Below, in pieces: positions 39,344 to 47,156 of a DNA stretch of 64,000 nt. The notes under the pieces were generated by a model that was not told the DNA's origin, searched no databases, and saw only the letters and a list, made by a program, of their open reading frames with translations. The DNA comes from an uncultured Pseudomonadales bacterium. GTDB lineage: Bacteria; Pseudomonadota; Gammaproteobacteria; Pseudomonadales; Pseudohongiellaceae. The first letter of the stretch is position 1; each line of letters starts with the position of its first letter. The position numbers were made by a program, and so were the translations under genes. The stretch is from contig CAMYOK010000006.1 of the NCBI GenBank assembly GCA_947259995.1, positions 124,001 to 188,000 of the forward strand, read 5' to 3'.

Positions 39344-40183
39344 ATGCCGCAGTTTAGTTCCGGACACAACAACACAGCGTTGACGGCCTCTTTGCTAGAA
39401 AGTTGGAATGAGGATGGCTTTCTTATTCTCAGAAATTTTTTTGAGCCCACTGTGGTTGCTCAAATTAACCGCCTAGTTGATCACCTGTGGAGCAGCCGCA
39501 CAGCAGATAGCAATAAATTAATTATAGACACATACCTGAATTCGCCTCAGTGCAAAAGAGTACCGTTTAGAAGCGTAACCAAAGAAGTCAGGGAGTCACC
39601 CTACAAACTAAATGACTTGTATTTAGAGTATGACGAAGTGCGTCATATTGTGTTGCACGCAGAGCTCACCCGTATCATTAGTCTACTCTTACAAGGCACC
39701 CCACTAGTGATTAACACGCTAAATTTTGAATTTGGGTCGCAGCAAGATGACCATGTAGACACCTTCTATATGCCTCCTAAGAAAAGCAACTGCATGCTTG
39801 CGACTTGGATAGCTCTTGAGCCTATAACTGCTGATTCAGGTCCAATTCGCTATTATCCAAAAAGCCATAAAATTCCCCCTTATTTGTTTTCAAACGGGAA
39901 AACGAACGCAATAGCATCGGAGTTGCCAAGTTTTAATAACTATATGCAACGCGAATTAGAAGAGCGCAATATTGAAGCGAAAACGTTTACCGCTGAATCG
40001 GGAGATATTTTCATCTGGCACGCCCAGCTTTTGCATGGCGGGACACCCATCATGACTCCGAGCAAAACCCGCAAATCATTGGTAACGCACTATTTTCGTA
40101 AAGCAGAATATCGACATTTATTTTGGCGACTAAAGAAAGTTCACCGCAATGCTTACTATTATAAAAGGCCGCATCAATCATGA
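39344..40183 (+). CDS. Phytanoyl-CoA dioxygenase (PhyH) family protein
   Basis: 279-residue Fe(II)/2-oxoglutarate dioxygenase. The double-stranded beta-helix ligands are His137 and Asp139 in QDDHVDTFYMPP and His231 in QLLHGGTPI; Arg243 (KTRKS) would bind 2-oxoglutarate. The N-terminal NEDGFLILRNFFEP is typical of the PhyH family. Substrate is unknown; many bacterial members hydroxylate small metabolites. A GGAGG site precedes the start (ATGs at both 39340 and 39344; the latter is in frame). The gene is more AT-rich than its neighbours and has more Asn/Lys/Ile codons, suggesting acquisition by transfer. Confidence 0.85.
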   Translation: MPQFSSGHNNTALTASLLESWNEDGFLILRNFFEPTVVAQINRLVDHLWSSRTADSNKLIIDTYLNSPQCKRVPFRSVTKEVRESPYKLNDLYLEYDEVRHIVLHAELTRIISLLLQGTPLVINTLNFEFGSQQDDHVDTFYMPPKKSNCMLATWIALEPITADSGPIRYYPKSHKIPPYLFSNGKTNAIASELPSFNNYMQRELEERNIEAKTFTAESGDIFIWHAQLLHGGTPIMTPSKTRKSLVTHYFRKAEYRHLFWRLKKVHRNAYYYKRPHQS

Positions 40184-40227
40184 ACGAAAGTCACTTGGTG
40201 CAGATTACCAGCGCTAAGGGGGCAGTT

Positions 40228-41127
40228 TTAATCATAAGTCGCTGACACTTCCAGCGTCTGCCCACCGATCCCTTTATAGACCGTTTTAGTGAACATCCCC
40301 GAACGAACGAGGATTGGTGGCATATAAGAGCCAGAGCTAATCAAATCCCCTGGGCGCAGCTGTTCAGATTTACGGCGTAATTCGTCAAGCACTACAAGCA
40401 CGCCTTGAAGCGGATTGCCGCCAAGATAGTCGCCGGGTTCATCGGCGAGCACCTGCCCTTCTCCATCAATAAATTGCACCTGCATAGTCTCTAATGACCG
40501 CAGAAATTCCGGTGTATCTGCTACTGCAATGCTCTCGCCAATAACTCCCCAGCGTGGCAATAAGTTCGATGCCTGCATAAGGTAAGGGTTAGGTGGATTG
40601 TTGTTAAACAGCGGCGCTGGCACTTCGATAAAGGCATAGACCCGGTCGATGTTCGACAACACTTCTTCTAGAGTCGTCGCTGCATTAATTGCGCTATCAC
40701 TGACGCGAAATAAAATATCGGGCTCGGTAATTAGGACACTAGCCGAGTCCAGAGAGATATGGGCATCGTTTGGCAAAAAGTTACTCACATACATGGCGCC
40801 TACCATGGGACGATCGACCCCTTCTAACGCGGCATTGACTGGGTCTAGCCCTACAACTTTATAGGCAGCGCGTGGCAGAAACTCGTCAAAATCGGCAATG
40901 ACTTGATCGCGCAAGTCACGGGCAATATCCATCGATGTGATTTTCGCGGCATAACAAGCTGACATCTCGTTACTCAACATGCTGCGAGCTTGCCAGGCTG
41001 TAACAATTTTCTCACTCCACTGGTCTAGTGAGCATTCGGATTGCGTCTGCGCTTGCGCAGTAGAAATTGACACGCTAAGTAATGCGAAGCTAAGTATTGA
41101 GGTGGCAAATTGGATCGGGTTGATCAT
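40228..41127 (-). CDS. Exported 2-keto-4-pentenoate hydratase-like protein
   Basis: 299 residues. A clear signal peptide (about 1-26, ending STAQAQT) precedes a domain resembling MhpD-type hydratases of the fumarylacetoacetate hydrolase superfamily: EPDILFRVSD...TTLEEVLSNIDRVYAFIEVP, DYLGGNPLQGVLVVLDEL and LRPGDLISSGSYMPPI. Classical family members are cytoplasmic enzymes of aromatic degradation, so secretion is unusual. Whether the metal site is intact cannot be decided by eye. Standalone on the minus strand, convergent with the dioxygenase gene. Confidence 0.75.
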   Translation of the reverse strand: MINPIQFATSILSFALLSVSISTAQAQTQSECSLDQWSEKIVTAWQARSMLSNEMSACYAAKITSMDIARDLRDQVIADFDEFLPRAAYKVVGLDPVNAALEGVDRPMVGAMYVSNFLPNDAHISLDSASVLITEPDILFRVSDSAINAATTLEEVLSNIDRVYAFIEVPAPLFNNNPPNPYLMQASNLLPRWGVIGESIAVADTPEFLRSLETMQVQFIDGEGQVLADEPGDYLGGNPLQGVLVVLDELRRKSEQLRPGDLISSGSYMPPILVRSGMFTKTVYKGIGGQTLEVSATYD

Positions 41128-41401
41128 AGGGATAAGACTCTTGGAAAGTGAGTTTACTAGGCTTTGGAAACAGCTTACCGTTGAACATCAAAGCATATTA
41201 AGTGATCGAACGAAATATTTCTGATTAAAATCCAAGCACGACTAATCCTTTTGGACTATTACTTTGTAAGTATCTGTTATTAATAATAAATAAATATTTA
41301 CGAAATATATGGACAAACGTATAAATAAGCCCGACACTGCGCGCCGCTATCGCTACACCCACAATGTTGCTAGACGAGACTTTGGTCTCACGGAGAATTG
41401 A

Positions 41402-42514
41402 ATGAAGACTGTAAGAAACACCGTACCTCAACAATTATGCTTGCTAGCATGTTTGCTTAGCCCAGTGGCTGCTATTGCTGCAGAACCAGGGATCTATGGT
41501 GGTCTAAACCTAGGTCTAACGTCCTCGCGCATCGACAAGACTCATGTCACTGATGCCTTGATTAAGCCTGGCTTTACTTACGTTAACCGTCGCGCCGATA
41601 CACGCGACACAGGTTTCAAGGTTTATGGCGGTTACCAGTTCAACACTAACTTTGCATTAGAAGTTGGCTACTATGACCTTGGCAGCTACAACAACGATGT
41701 TGGCGTTTTGCCGTCAGGCACGTTGTTAAGCGACACAGCCGTCAAAGGCTTCAATTTGGACGCCGTGTTTACTTTGCCAGTCACAGAGTCTTTCGACGTA
41801 TTTGCTCGTGCAGGCTTAAATAACGCACGCGTTGAGAGTGATTATTTCGGTTCGGGTTATGCCGCAGATGGCACCTACCCTTCAGGACATCGACGCGATA
41901 CGCACGAGAAATTCGGCGTGGGTGTTGCCTATGAGTTTAATGACAAAGTTAGTGTTCGCGTTGAAGCGGAACGCTATAACTTCCTAGACGCCACAAAGCG
42001 TGACGGTAACATCAATATGTTATCTGTTGGCCTTGTTTACCGTCTTGGCCAGAAGAAGCCTGCTCCTGCACCAGTAGTAGCTGCGCCAGCCCCTGCTCCA
42101 GTAGCCCCGGCTCCGGCTCCAGCTCCTGAGCCTACAGTGACAACTTTGTCAGCCGACTCATTCTTTGAGTTTGATAAAGCTGAGTTGTTGCCAGCGGGTA
42201 AGCGCGAGCTAGACCTGTTGCTTACTAACCTGCGCGGTGCAGAGTTTGAAACGATCAATGTGGTTGGTTATACAGACCGCCTAGGTCGCGCTAACTACAA
42301 CTTAGATTTGTCACGTCGTCGTGCTGAATCGGTGAAGGCTTACCTTGTAGAAACTGGTCGTATCCCTGCGAGCAAAATCAGCACAGCTGGCCGTAATGGT
42401 TCAAACCCTGTCACTACAATGACTCAGTGCCCGGGCACAGTTGCAACCGCTGAGCTTAAAGCTTGTTTGCAGCCTGACCGCCGCGTTGAAGTAGAAGTTA
42501 CAGCAACACGCTAA
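41402..42514 (+). CDS. OmpA family outer-membrane protein
   Basis: 370 residues: signal peptide (about 1-28, ending AIAAEP), an eight-stranded OmpA-type beta-barrel with alternating aromatic strands (GIYGGLNLGLTSSRID, FKVYGGYQFNTNFALEVGYYDLG, NMLSVGLVYRLG), an Ala/Pro linker (about 219-243), and a C-terminal peptidoglycan-binding OmpA domain with FEFDKAELLPAGKRELDLL, VVGYTDRLGRANYNLDLSRRRAESVK and PDRRVEVEV. It links outer membrane to cell wall. GGAG precedes the ATG; the leader is AT-rich and a strong terminator follows. Confidence 0.94.
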   Translation: MKTVRNTVPQQLCLLACLLSPVAAIAAEPGIYGGLNLGLTSSRIDKTHVTDALIKPGFTYVNRRADTRDTGFKVYGGYQFNTNFALEVGYYDLGSYNNDVGVLPSGTLLSDTAVKGFNLDAVFTLPVTESFDVFARAGLNNARVESDYFGSGYAADGTYPSGHRRDTHEKFGVGVAYEFNDKVSVRVEAERYNFLDATKRDGNINMLSVGLVYRLGQKKPAPAPVVAAPAPAPVAPAPAPAPEPTVTTLSADSFFEFDKAELLPAGKRELDLLLTNLRGAEFETINVVGYTDRLGRANYNLDLSRRRAESVKAYLVETGRIPASKISTAGRNGSNPVTTMTQCPGTVATAELKACLQPDRRVEVEVTATR

Positions 42515-42539
42515 TGACCAATTAGCTAAGTGTTAAAAT

Positions 42540-42568
42540 AAAAGGGGCTTTTAGCCCCTTTTATTTTT
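42540..42568 (+). terminator. Terminator of the OmpA-family gene
   Basis: Stem 42540-42549 (AAAAGGGGCT) pairs with 42553-42562 (AGCCCCTTTT) over a 3-nt loop, followed by ATTTTT. 26 nt after the stop. The symmetric A/T flanks would also terminate the convergent minus-strand gene. Confidence 0.92.
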
Positions 42569-42603
42569 CCCGCCTAGAAAGGCATGCAAAGTTTAGCCAC
42601 TTA

Positions 42604-43218
42604 CTATTGGCCTGAGGATGGCGGGGTCCAATCACACTCTTCGCATTCATTAGAAATATCGTGAGCGGCCAGGACATCAAAAATAAAGTCTCTCCAAACT
42701 TCGTTAGGCTGCCAGACAGTGTTCATATCCTCTTTCGCCTCAGCGAGGGACACGCCCTGATATACCACTCGATAAAGTAGGCTGAATGCCGTTGCTCGTG
42801 CATTTACCTGACAATGTAGAATGGTTTTACTTTCGGGCTCGCGCTGCATTGCGTCCGCAAAGGCATTGAAATCACGCACAGTGGGATTGTTGAAATCGAC
42901 TGGGATATGCAAATAGTCCATGCCGAGATCTTTCACAATTTGATCTTCGTCAGGTATTGCCGTTCGACCATTGCTAAAAGCAATGTAGATCACCCGATCA
43001 TAGCCCTCTTCTTTGAGTAATGGGAATTGCTCACGGCTTGGCTGACCGGCACTTGAAAACAGCGGGGTGTATTGCCGGTAATTCAGGATTGCGTCTAGGC
43101 CCTCACTCTCTCCTTGTGCATGTCCAACCGATGTGCCGAATACAGACAGCATAGCTGCCGCGCTGGTAAGCAACAGTGCCCGTAGCTTATTTTTGCTTAG
43201 ACTTCGATAAACGCTCAT
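42604..43218 (-). CDS. Exported tyrosine-phosphatase-like protein (DUF442/BLH type)
   Basis: 204 residues from the ATG at 43218, which has GGAGGAAG 7 nt upstream. An in-frame start 18 codons earlier lacks such a site. Signal peptide about 1-35 (ending VGHAQG). The core has QPSREQFPLLKEEGYDRVIYI and the P-loop ILHCQVNARATAF, with Cys136 and Arg141 spaced C-x4-R, as in DUF442-like phosphatases rather than the usual C-x5-R. It may be a periplasmic phosphatase of unknown substrate. Divergent from the recombinase gene. Confidence 0.8.
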   Translation of the reverse strand: MSVYRSLSKNKLRALLLTSAAAMLSVFGTSVGHAQGESEGLDAILNYRQYTPLFSSAGQPSREQFPLLKEEGYDRVIYIAFSNGRTAIPDEDQIVKDLGMDYLHIPVDFNNPTVRDFNAFADAMQREPESKTILHCQVNARATAFSLLYRVVYQGVSLAEAKEDMNTVWQPNEVWRDFIFDVLAAHDISNECEECDWTPPSSGQ

Positions 43219-43334
43219 ATCAGTACTTCCTCCAGTTTTACGCCAGACTCCTTCTAGCGCAATATAGTGCAAAAGAATACCCTAGAAAAATATGCCCGCC
43301 AACTTTACAAATGCGGCTTTAGGCCCCATAAAGC

Positions 43335-44546
43335 ATGTATATGAGCAAACCTAAACAACCTAGCGCCCTTTTCGATACGCTCGAAGAGATGCCTAATCCA
43401 TTCAAGCACCCCGCCCGCTCATTAGATGGGCTTGTCAGCGATTGCCCCAAAGAGGCACTGGCAGATTATCAATTCGCTTGCGAATTTCTCTACAGTTATC
43501 GGGGGAGCCCAGATACGTTCTCGACTTATCGCCGCGAGATCGAGCATTTCCTGCAGTGGAGTTGGTTAATCGCTAAAAAACCACTCATGGATATTAAGCG
43601 TGAAGACATAGAAAGCTATGTGGCGTTTGCCAAACAGCCGCCTAAACACTGGATTGGTGACAAAAATGTCGCTCGTTTTCTCTCACAGGCAGGGCTGCGC
43701 ATACCCAACCCGCAATGGCGCCCCTATGTCTGCGCTAACGGCGAGTACCTAGCGTCACAATCGGGATTACAGTCTTTATTCAGCGTCTTGAGCAGCTTTT
43801 TCAATTTTCTAATACAAGAAAGCTATTTGACGGCTAATCCGGTCTCACAGATCCGTCAGAAGAGTAAATTCATACGCAAGCAGCAGTCGAAGAAGCAGGT
43901 TCGGCGTTTATCCGCTCAGCAATGGCATTACGTTCTAGCCGGTGCTGAAGAGTTGGCGGCGACAGATCCTGCCACCCATGAACGTACACTCTTTATAATG
44001 AATGCTCTTTTTGCAATGTATCTACGCATATCTGAGCTGGTAGAAACACCGCGTTGGGCACCGCAAATGGGCCACTTCCAACGGGACTCTGACGGTAACT
44101 GGTGGTTCCTGACCGTTGGCAAAGGCAATAAAGAGAGAGAAATCTCCGTTAGTGACAATATGCTCGATGCATTGCGACGTTATCGCGACTCACGCGGGAT
44201 GACCGCATTGCCCTTGCCTGGAGAAGCGACGCCTCTCATACACAAGACACGAGGCAAAGGTGGCATTACCAGTACTCGCCAAATACGGGCAATTGTGCAA
44301 AAAACATTCGATTTTGCGGAAGAAAAACTGCGCGCAGTCGGTTTGATTGAAGAGGCCGATAGGCTTGCGGCAGCAACAGTGCACTGGCTACGCCATACGG
44401 GCATATCAGAAGACGTGAAAAGTAGGCCCCGAGAACATGTCCGTGATGACGCTGGACACGGCTCTAGTGCCATTACAGACCGCTATATCGACATAGAACG
44501 CGCAGAAAGACACGCGAGCGCGAAAGAAAAGCCGATAAAAAGCTGA
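43335..44546 (+). CDS. Tyrosine recombinase/integrase
   Basis: 403 residues, larger than XerC/XerD (about 300). N-terminal core-binding SAM-like domain (about 45-170: SPDTFSTYRREIEHFLQW, FFNFLIQESYLTANP), then the catalytic domain with all expected residues: Arg231 (YLRISEL), Lys263/Lys266 (GKGNKERE), His350 and Arg353 (HWLRHTGIS), His375 (DDAGHGSS) and Tyr384 (TDRYIDIE). The active site appears intact. No phage genes, cassette array, flanking tRNA or direct repeats are seen around it. Its substrate site is unknown. Confidence 0.9.
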   Translation: MYMSKPKQPSALFDTLEEMPNPFKHPARSLDGLVSDCPKEALADYQFACEFLYSYRGSPDTFSTYRREIEHFLQWSWLIAKKPLMDIKREDIESYVAFAKQPPKHWIGDKNVARFLSQAGLRIPNPQWRPYVCANGEYLASQSGLQSLFSVLSSFFNFLIQESYLTANPVSQIRQKSKFIRKQQSKKQVRRLSAQQWHYVLAGAEELAATDPATHERTLFIMNALFAMYLRISELVETPRWAPQMGHFQRDSDGNWWFLTVGKGNKEREISVSDNMLDALRRYRDSRGMTALPLPGEATPLIHKTRGKGGITSTRQIRAIVQKTFDFAEEKLRAVGLIEEADRLAAATVHWLRHTGISEDVKSRPREHVRDDAGHGSSAITDRYIDIERAERHASAKEKPIKS

Positions 44547-44723
44547 TTTTTCGCTATAAACCCCTAAATCTTGGGTTTGCGCGTGTTTGAGATTCCGTTA
44601 GACTGATTTTTAGGCTAATGGATTGCAAACTGGGACACTTAGGGGCTAGCAATTGATTAGCTCCATGGTTTATAAGTAGTCATTGATTCAACGTAAAACC
44701 AAGACTAAACGGTGTGATGCAAT

Positions 44724-46955
44724 ATGAGAAAAGCTGAATTTTCGCTAACGCGACAGAAAGGCCGCAAAGGCTTCAGAGCTGTGCAAACCCTATCACCCAT
44801 TATCGCCCTACTGATTTCGCTAGGAGCCGGTACGCTGCAGGCACAGGAAGAGGAAATCCTCAATCCTGTCTTGGATGTCGATGCCTTATATACCGAGTTA
44901 AGCTCCGAGCCTATCTATGGCCGCACAGCCGCTGAACTGCTGCAAGAGCTAGAAGATAAGCATTACTCACGTGTGTTATTCGATGACCAGTACTCTAGCC
45001 AACTGTTTGAAACCTATATTGAGGCGTTAGATGGTTCTAAGTTGTACTTTCTCCAATCGGATATCGACGCGCTAGAAGAATATCGCAACTCCTTAGATGA
45101 CACGCTTAAAAGTGGCAGCATCGACCCAGCCTTCGAGATCTACAATCTCTATCACCGCCGTCTACTAGAACGCTTGGTGTTTGCGATCAATCAGGTTGAA
45201 GAATCCCTGGCTTCATTCGACTACACACTCGATGAGTCGATTGAGATCGACCGCGAAGACGCGCCCTACGCAACTACCAGCGCAGAACTCGACGAGTTAT
45301 GGCGGCAACGAGTAAAAAATAGTGCGTTGAGCCTTAAACTGGCCAATCTTGATGTGGAAACAATCGAAGAGCGCCTAAGCAAACGCTATCGCAATCAATT
45401 GAATCAGGTGCTCAAAACTAACAATCGCGATGTGTTTCAATCATATCTTGCGACGGTTGCTAGCACTATCGACCCGCATACCAGCTACTTTTCACCTCGG
45501 GACTCCGAGAACTTTAATATGAGCTTACGCCTATCCCTACAGGGCATCGGAGCTCAATTAACGACCGATGAAGAATACACGAAAGTGGTTGAACTGATTA
45601 AAGGCGGCCCTGCCGAACGCGGCAAGGAGCTCAAAGCGGGTGACCGCATCATCTCAATCGCCCAAGGTGTCGATGGCGAAACTAAAGACGTGATCGGTCT
45701 TCGCCTCGACGACGTGGTCGATCAAATTCGCGGGGAGAAAGGCACTGTTGTCCGTCTCACCGTAATCCCCGCTGACGCGACAGGTGAATCCCAGGCACAT
45801 GAAGTCACCATTACTCGCGATACGGTGAAGTTAGAAGACCAGTCTGCGAAGAAAGAAGTGATCGAAGTGAGCTACAACGGCAGTGAGTACAAAGTCGGTG
45901 TCATCCAGCTTCCGACCTTCTATTTCGATTTCGAAGCCGCCGCTGCTGGTCAACCTGACTTTAAGAGCTCAACCCGTGATGTAAAAGTATTGCTCGAAGA
46001 GCTCAAAGCGGAAGGCGTTGAGGCCATCGTGATGGACCTGCGTGACAATGGCGGTGGTTCGCTTACTGAGGCAAATGACCTCGTTGGTTTGTTTATCGAC
46101 ACAGGCAACACGGTTCAGATTCGCTATTCAGGCTTACGCAACGGCTTTGTGCGCGCCTACGGCGATGGCAATCCAGAAGTCACCTATTCCGGGCCACTAG
46201 GCGTCTTGGTGAATCGTGCCAGCGCCTCTGCCTCTGAGATCTTTGCCGGCGCCATTCAAGACTATCAACGCGGCATCATCATGGGCGGGCAAACATTCGG
46301 TAAAGGCACCGTGCAAGAGATCATCCCGATGAACTACGGGCAAGTGAAACTCACGCGCTCTAAGTTCTACCGTATCTCTGGTGCGAGCACACAGCACCGA
46401 GGCGTGATGCCGGACATCCTCTTCCCCGATCGCTACACGGCAATTGAGGAGATGGGTGAAAGCAACTTAGATGGCGCGCTACCTTGGGATACTGTACGCC
46501 CTGTTGAGTACAATACTTACTTCCCAATCAAAGACATACTGACTGATCTTCAAGTTAAACATGATGAGCGTGTGTCTAGCGATCCAGACTTCATCTACTT
46601 AGCAGAGCAGATTGAACGCTCTCGCGAACTCCGTGAACGCACTACCCTCTCCCTCAATGAAGAGATCGTGCGTCAGGAACGCGATGACAATCGTCGAGCA
46701 GAGTTCAATGCCAATAATATGCGACTCATGCTTAAAGGTTTGCCAGTCGAAGAGTGGGAGGAACCTTCAGAGGAGGATCTCGACCCTGAAAGCGTTGCGA
46801 TCGTAGAAACCGAAGAAGAGGAAGAAGAAGAATTGCAAGAAGAGGATCCATTGCTTGTTGAGAGCAGCTATATCCTAATCGACATGGCGAGACTATTGGG
46901 TAATCCAATGACAGCCAATGCCGACAAGGGCAATTTGAAGGCCGCATCTCGATAA
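44724..46955 (+). CDS. prc: Tail-specific carboxy-terminal protease (Prc)
   Basis: Periplasmic S41 serine protease that trims or degrades envelope proteins with exposed C-termini, including peptidoglycan hydrolases in related bacteria. 743 residues: signal peptide (about 1-40), N-terminal helical domain, PDZ domain (about 240-330: LSLQGIGAQLTTDEEYTKVVELIKGGPAERGKELKAGDRIISI contains its core), then the protease with DLRDNGGGSLTEA, the nucleophile serine in NRASASASEIFAGA and the general-base lysine in GQTFGKGTVQEI. A C-terminal helical extension ends in a strongly acidic segment (about 685-720). Length is near E. coli Prc (682) plus this tail. Confidence 0.95.
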   Translation: MRKAEFSLTRQKGRKGFRAVQTLSPIIALLISLGAGTLQAQEEEILNPVLDVDALYTELSSEPIYGRTAAELLQELEDKHYSRVLFDDQYSSQLFETYIEALDGSKLYFLQSDIDALEEYRNSLDDTLKSGSIDPAFEIYNLYHRRLLERLVFAINQVEESLASFDYTLDESIEIDREDAPYATTSAELDELWRQRVKNSALSLKLANLDVETIEERLSKRYRNQLNQVLKTNNRDVFQSYLATVASTIDPHTSYFSPRDSENFNMSLRLSLQGIGAQLTTDEEYTKVVELIKGGPAERGKELKAGDRIISIAQGVDGETKDVIGLRLDDVVDQIRGEKGTVVRLTVIPADATGESQAHEVTITRDTVKLEDQSAKKEVIEVSYNGSEYKVGVIQLPTFYFDFEAAAAGQPDFKSSTRDVKVLLEELKAEGVEAIVMDLRDNGGGSLTEANDLVGLFIDTGNTVQIRYSGLRNGFVRAYGDGNPEVTYSGPLGVLVNRASASASEIFAGAIQDYQRGIIMGGQTFGKGTVQEIIPMNYGQVKLTRSKFYRISGASTQHRGVMPDILFPDRYTAIEEMGESNLDGALPWDTVRPVEYNTYFPIKDILTDLQVKHDERVSSDPDFIYLAEQIERSRELRERTTLSLNEEIVRQERDDNRRAEFNANNMRLMLKGLPVEEWEEPSEEDLDPESVAIVETEEEEEEELQEEDPLLVESSYILIDMARLLGNPMTANADKGNLKAASR

Positions 46956-46965
46956 CACCCAGGAA

Positions 46966-46993
46966 TAAAAAAAGCCCTCTGTAGCGAGGGCTT
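46966..46993 (-). terminator. Terminator for the minus-strand CBM9/DUF5916 gene
   Basis: AAGCCCTC (46972-46979) pairs with GAGGGCTT (46986-46993). The A-run at 46966-46971 becomes a U-run on the minus strand, so it chiefly ends transcripts entering from 47157. Confidence 0.75.
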
Positions 46994-47015
46994 AAAAGGC
47001 ACAATGGGTCATAAC

Positions 47016-47051
47016 AAAACGCTCAATAGAGGTTTCTCTATTGAGCGTTTT
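47016..47051. terminator. Bidirectional terminator between prc and the convergent gene
   Basis: Perfect 16-bp stem (47016-47031 with 47036-47051) over a GTTT loop; AAAA at one end and TTTT at the other give a U-run in both directions. Together with the hairpin at 46966-46993 it separates two convergent genes. Confidence 0.88.
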
Positions 47052-47156
47052 CATTTGAACATGCAAAAGTTGTAAGGCAGTAGAAACAAGTAGGCAAAGT
47101 GCCGATCAATACTGGCCAGACTATGGCAGCTCAAGCAGCAAGGACTTTGCCTTGAA

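Noticed and set aside
42058-42135. Repeat array in the OmpA-family gene
   Set aside because: It is the codon-level repetition of an Ala/Pro linker within a normal protein, not a separate DNA element.
43335-44546. Integron integrase or prophage remnant
   Set aside because: No attC-like array, phage genes or flanking att repeats are visible; called only as a solitary tyrosine recombinase.
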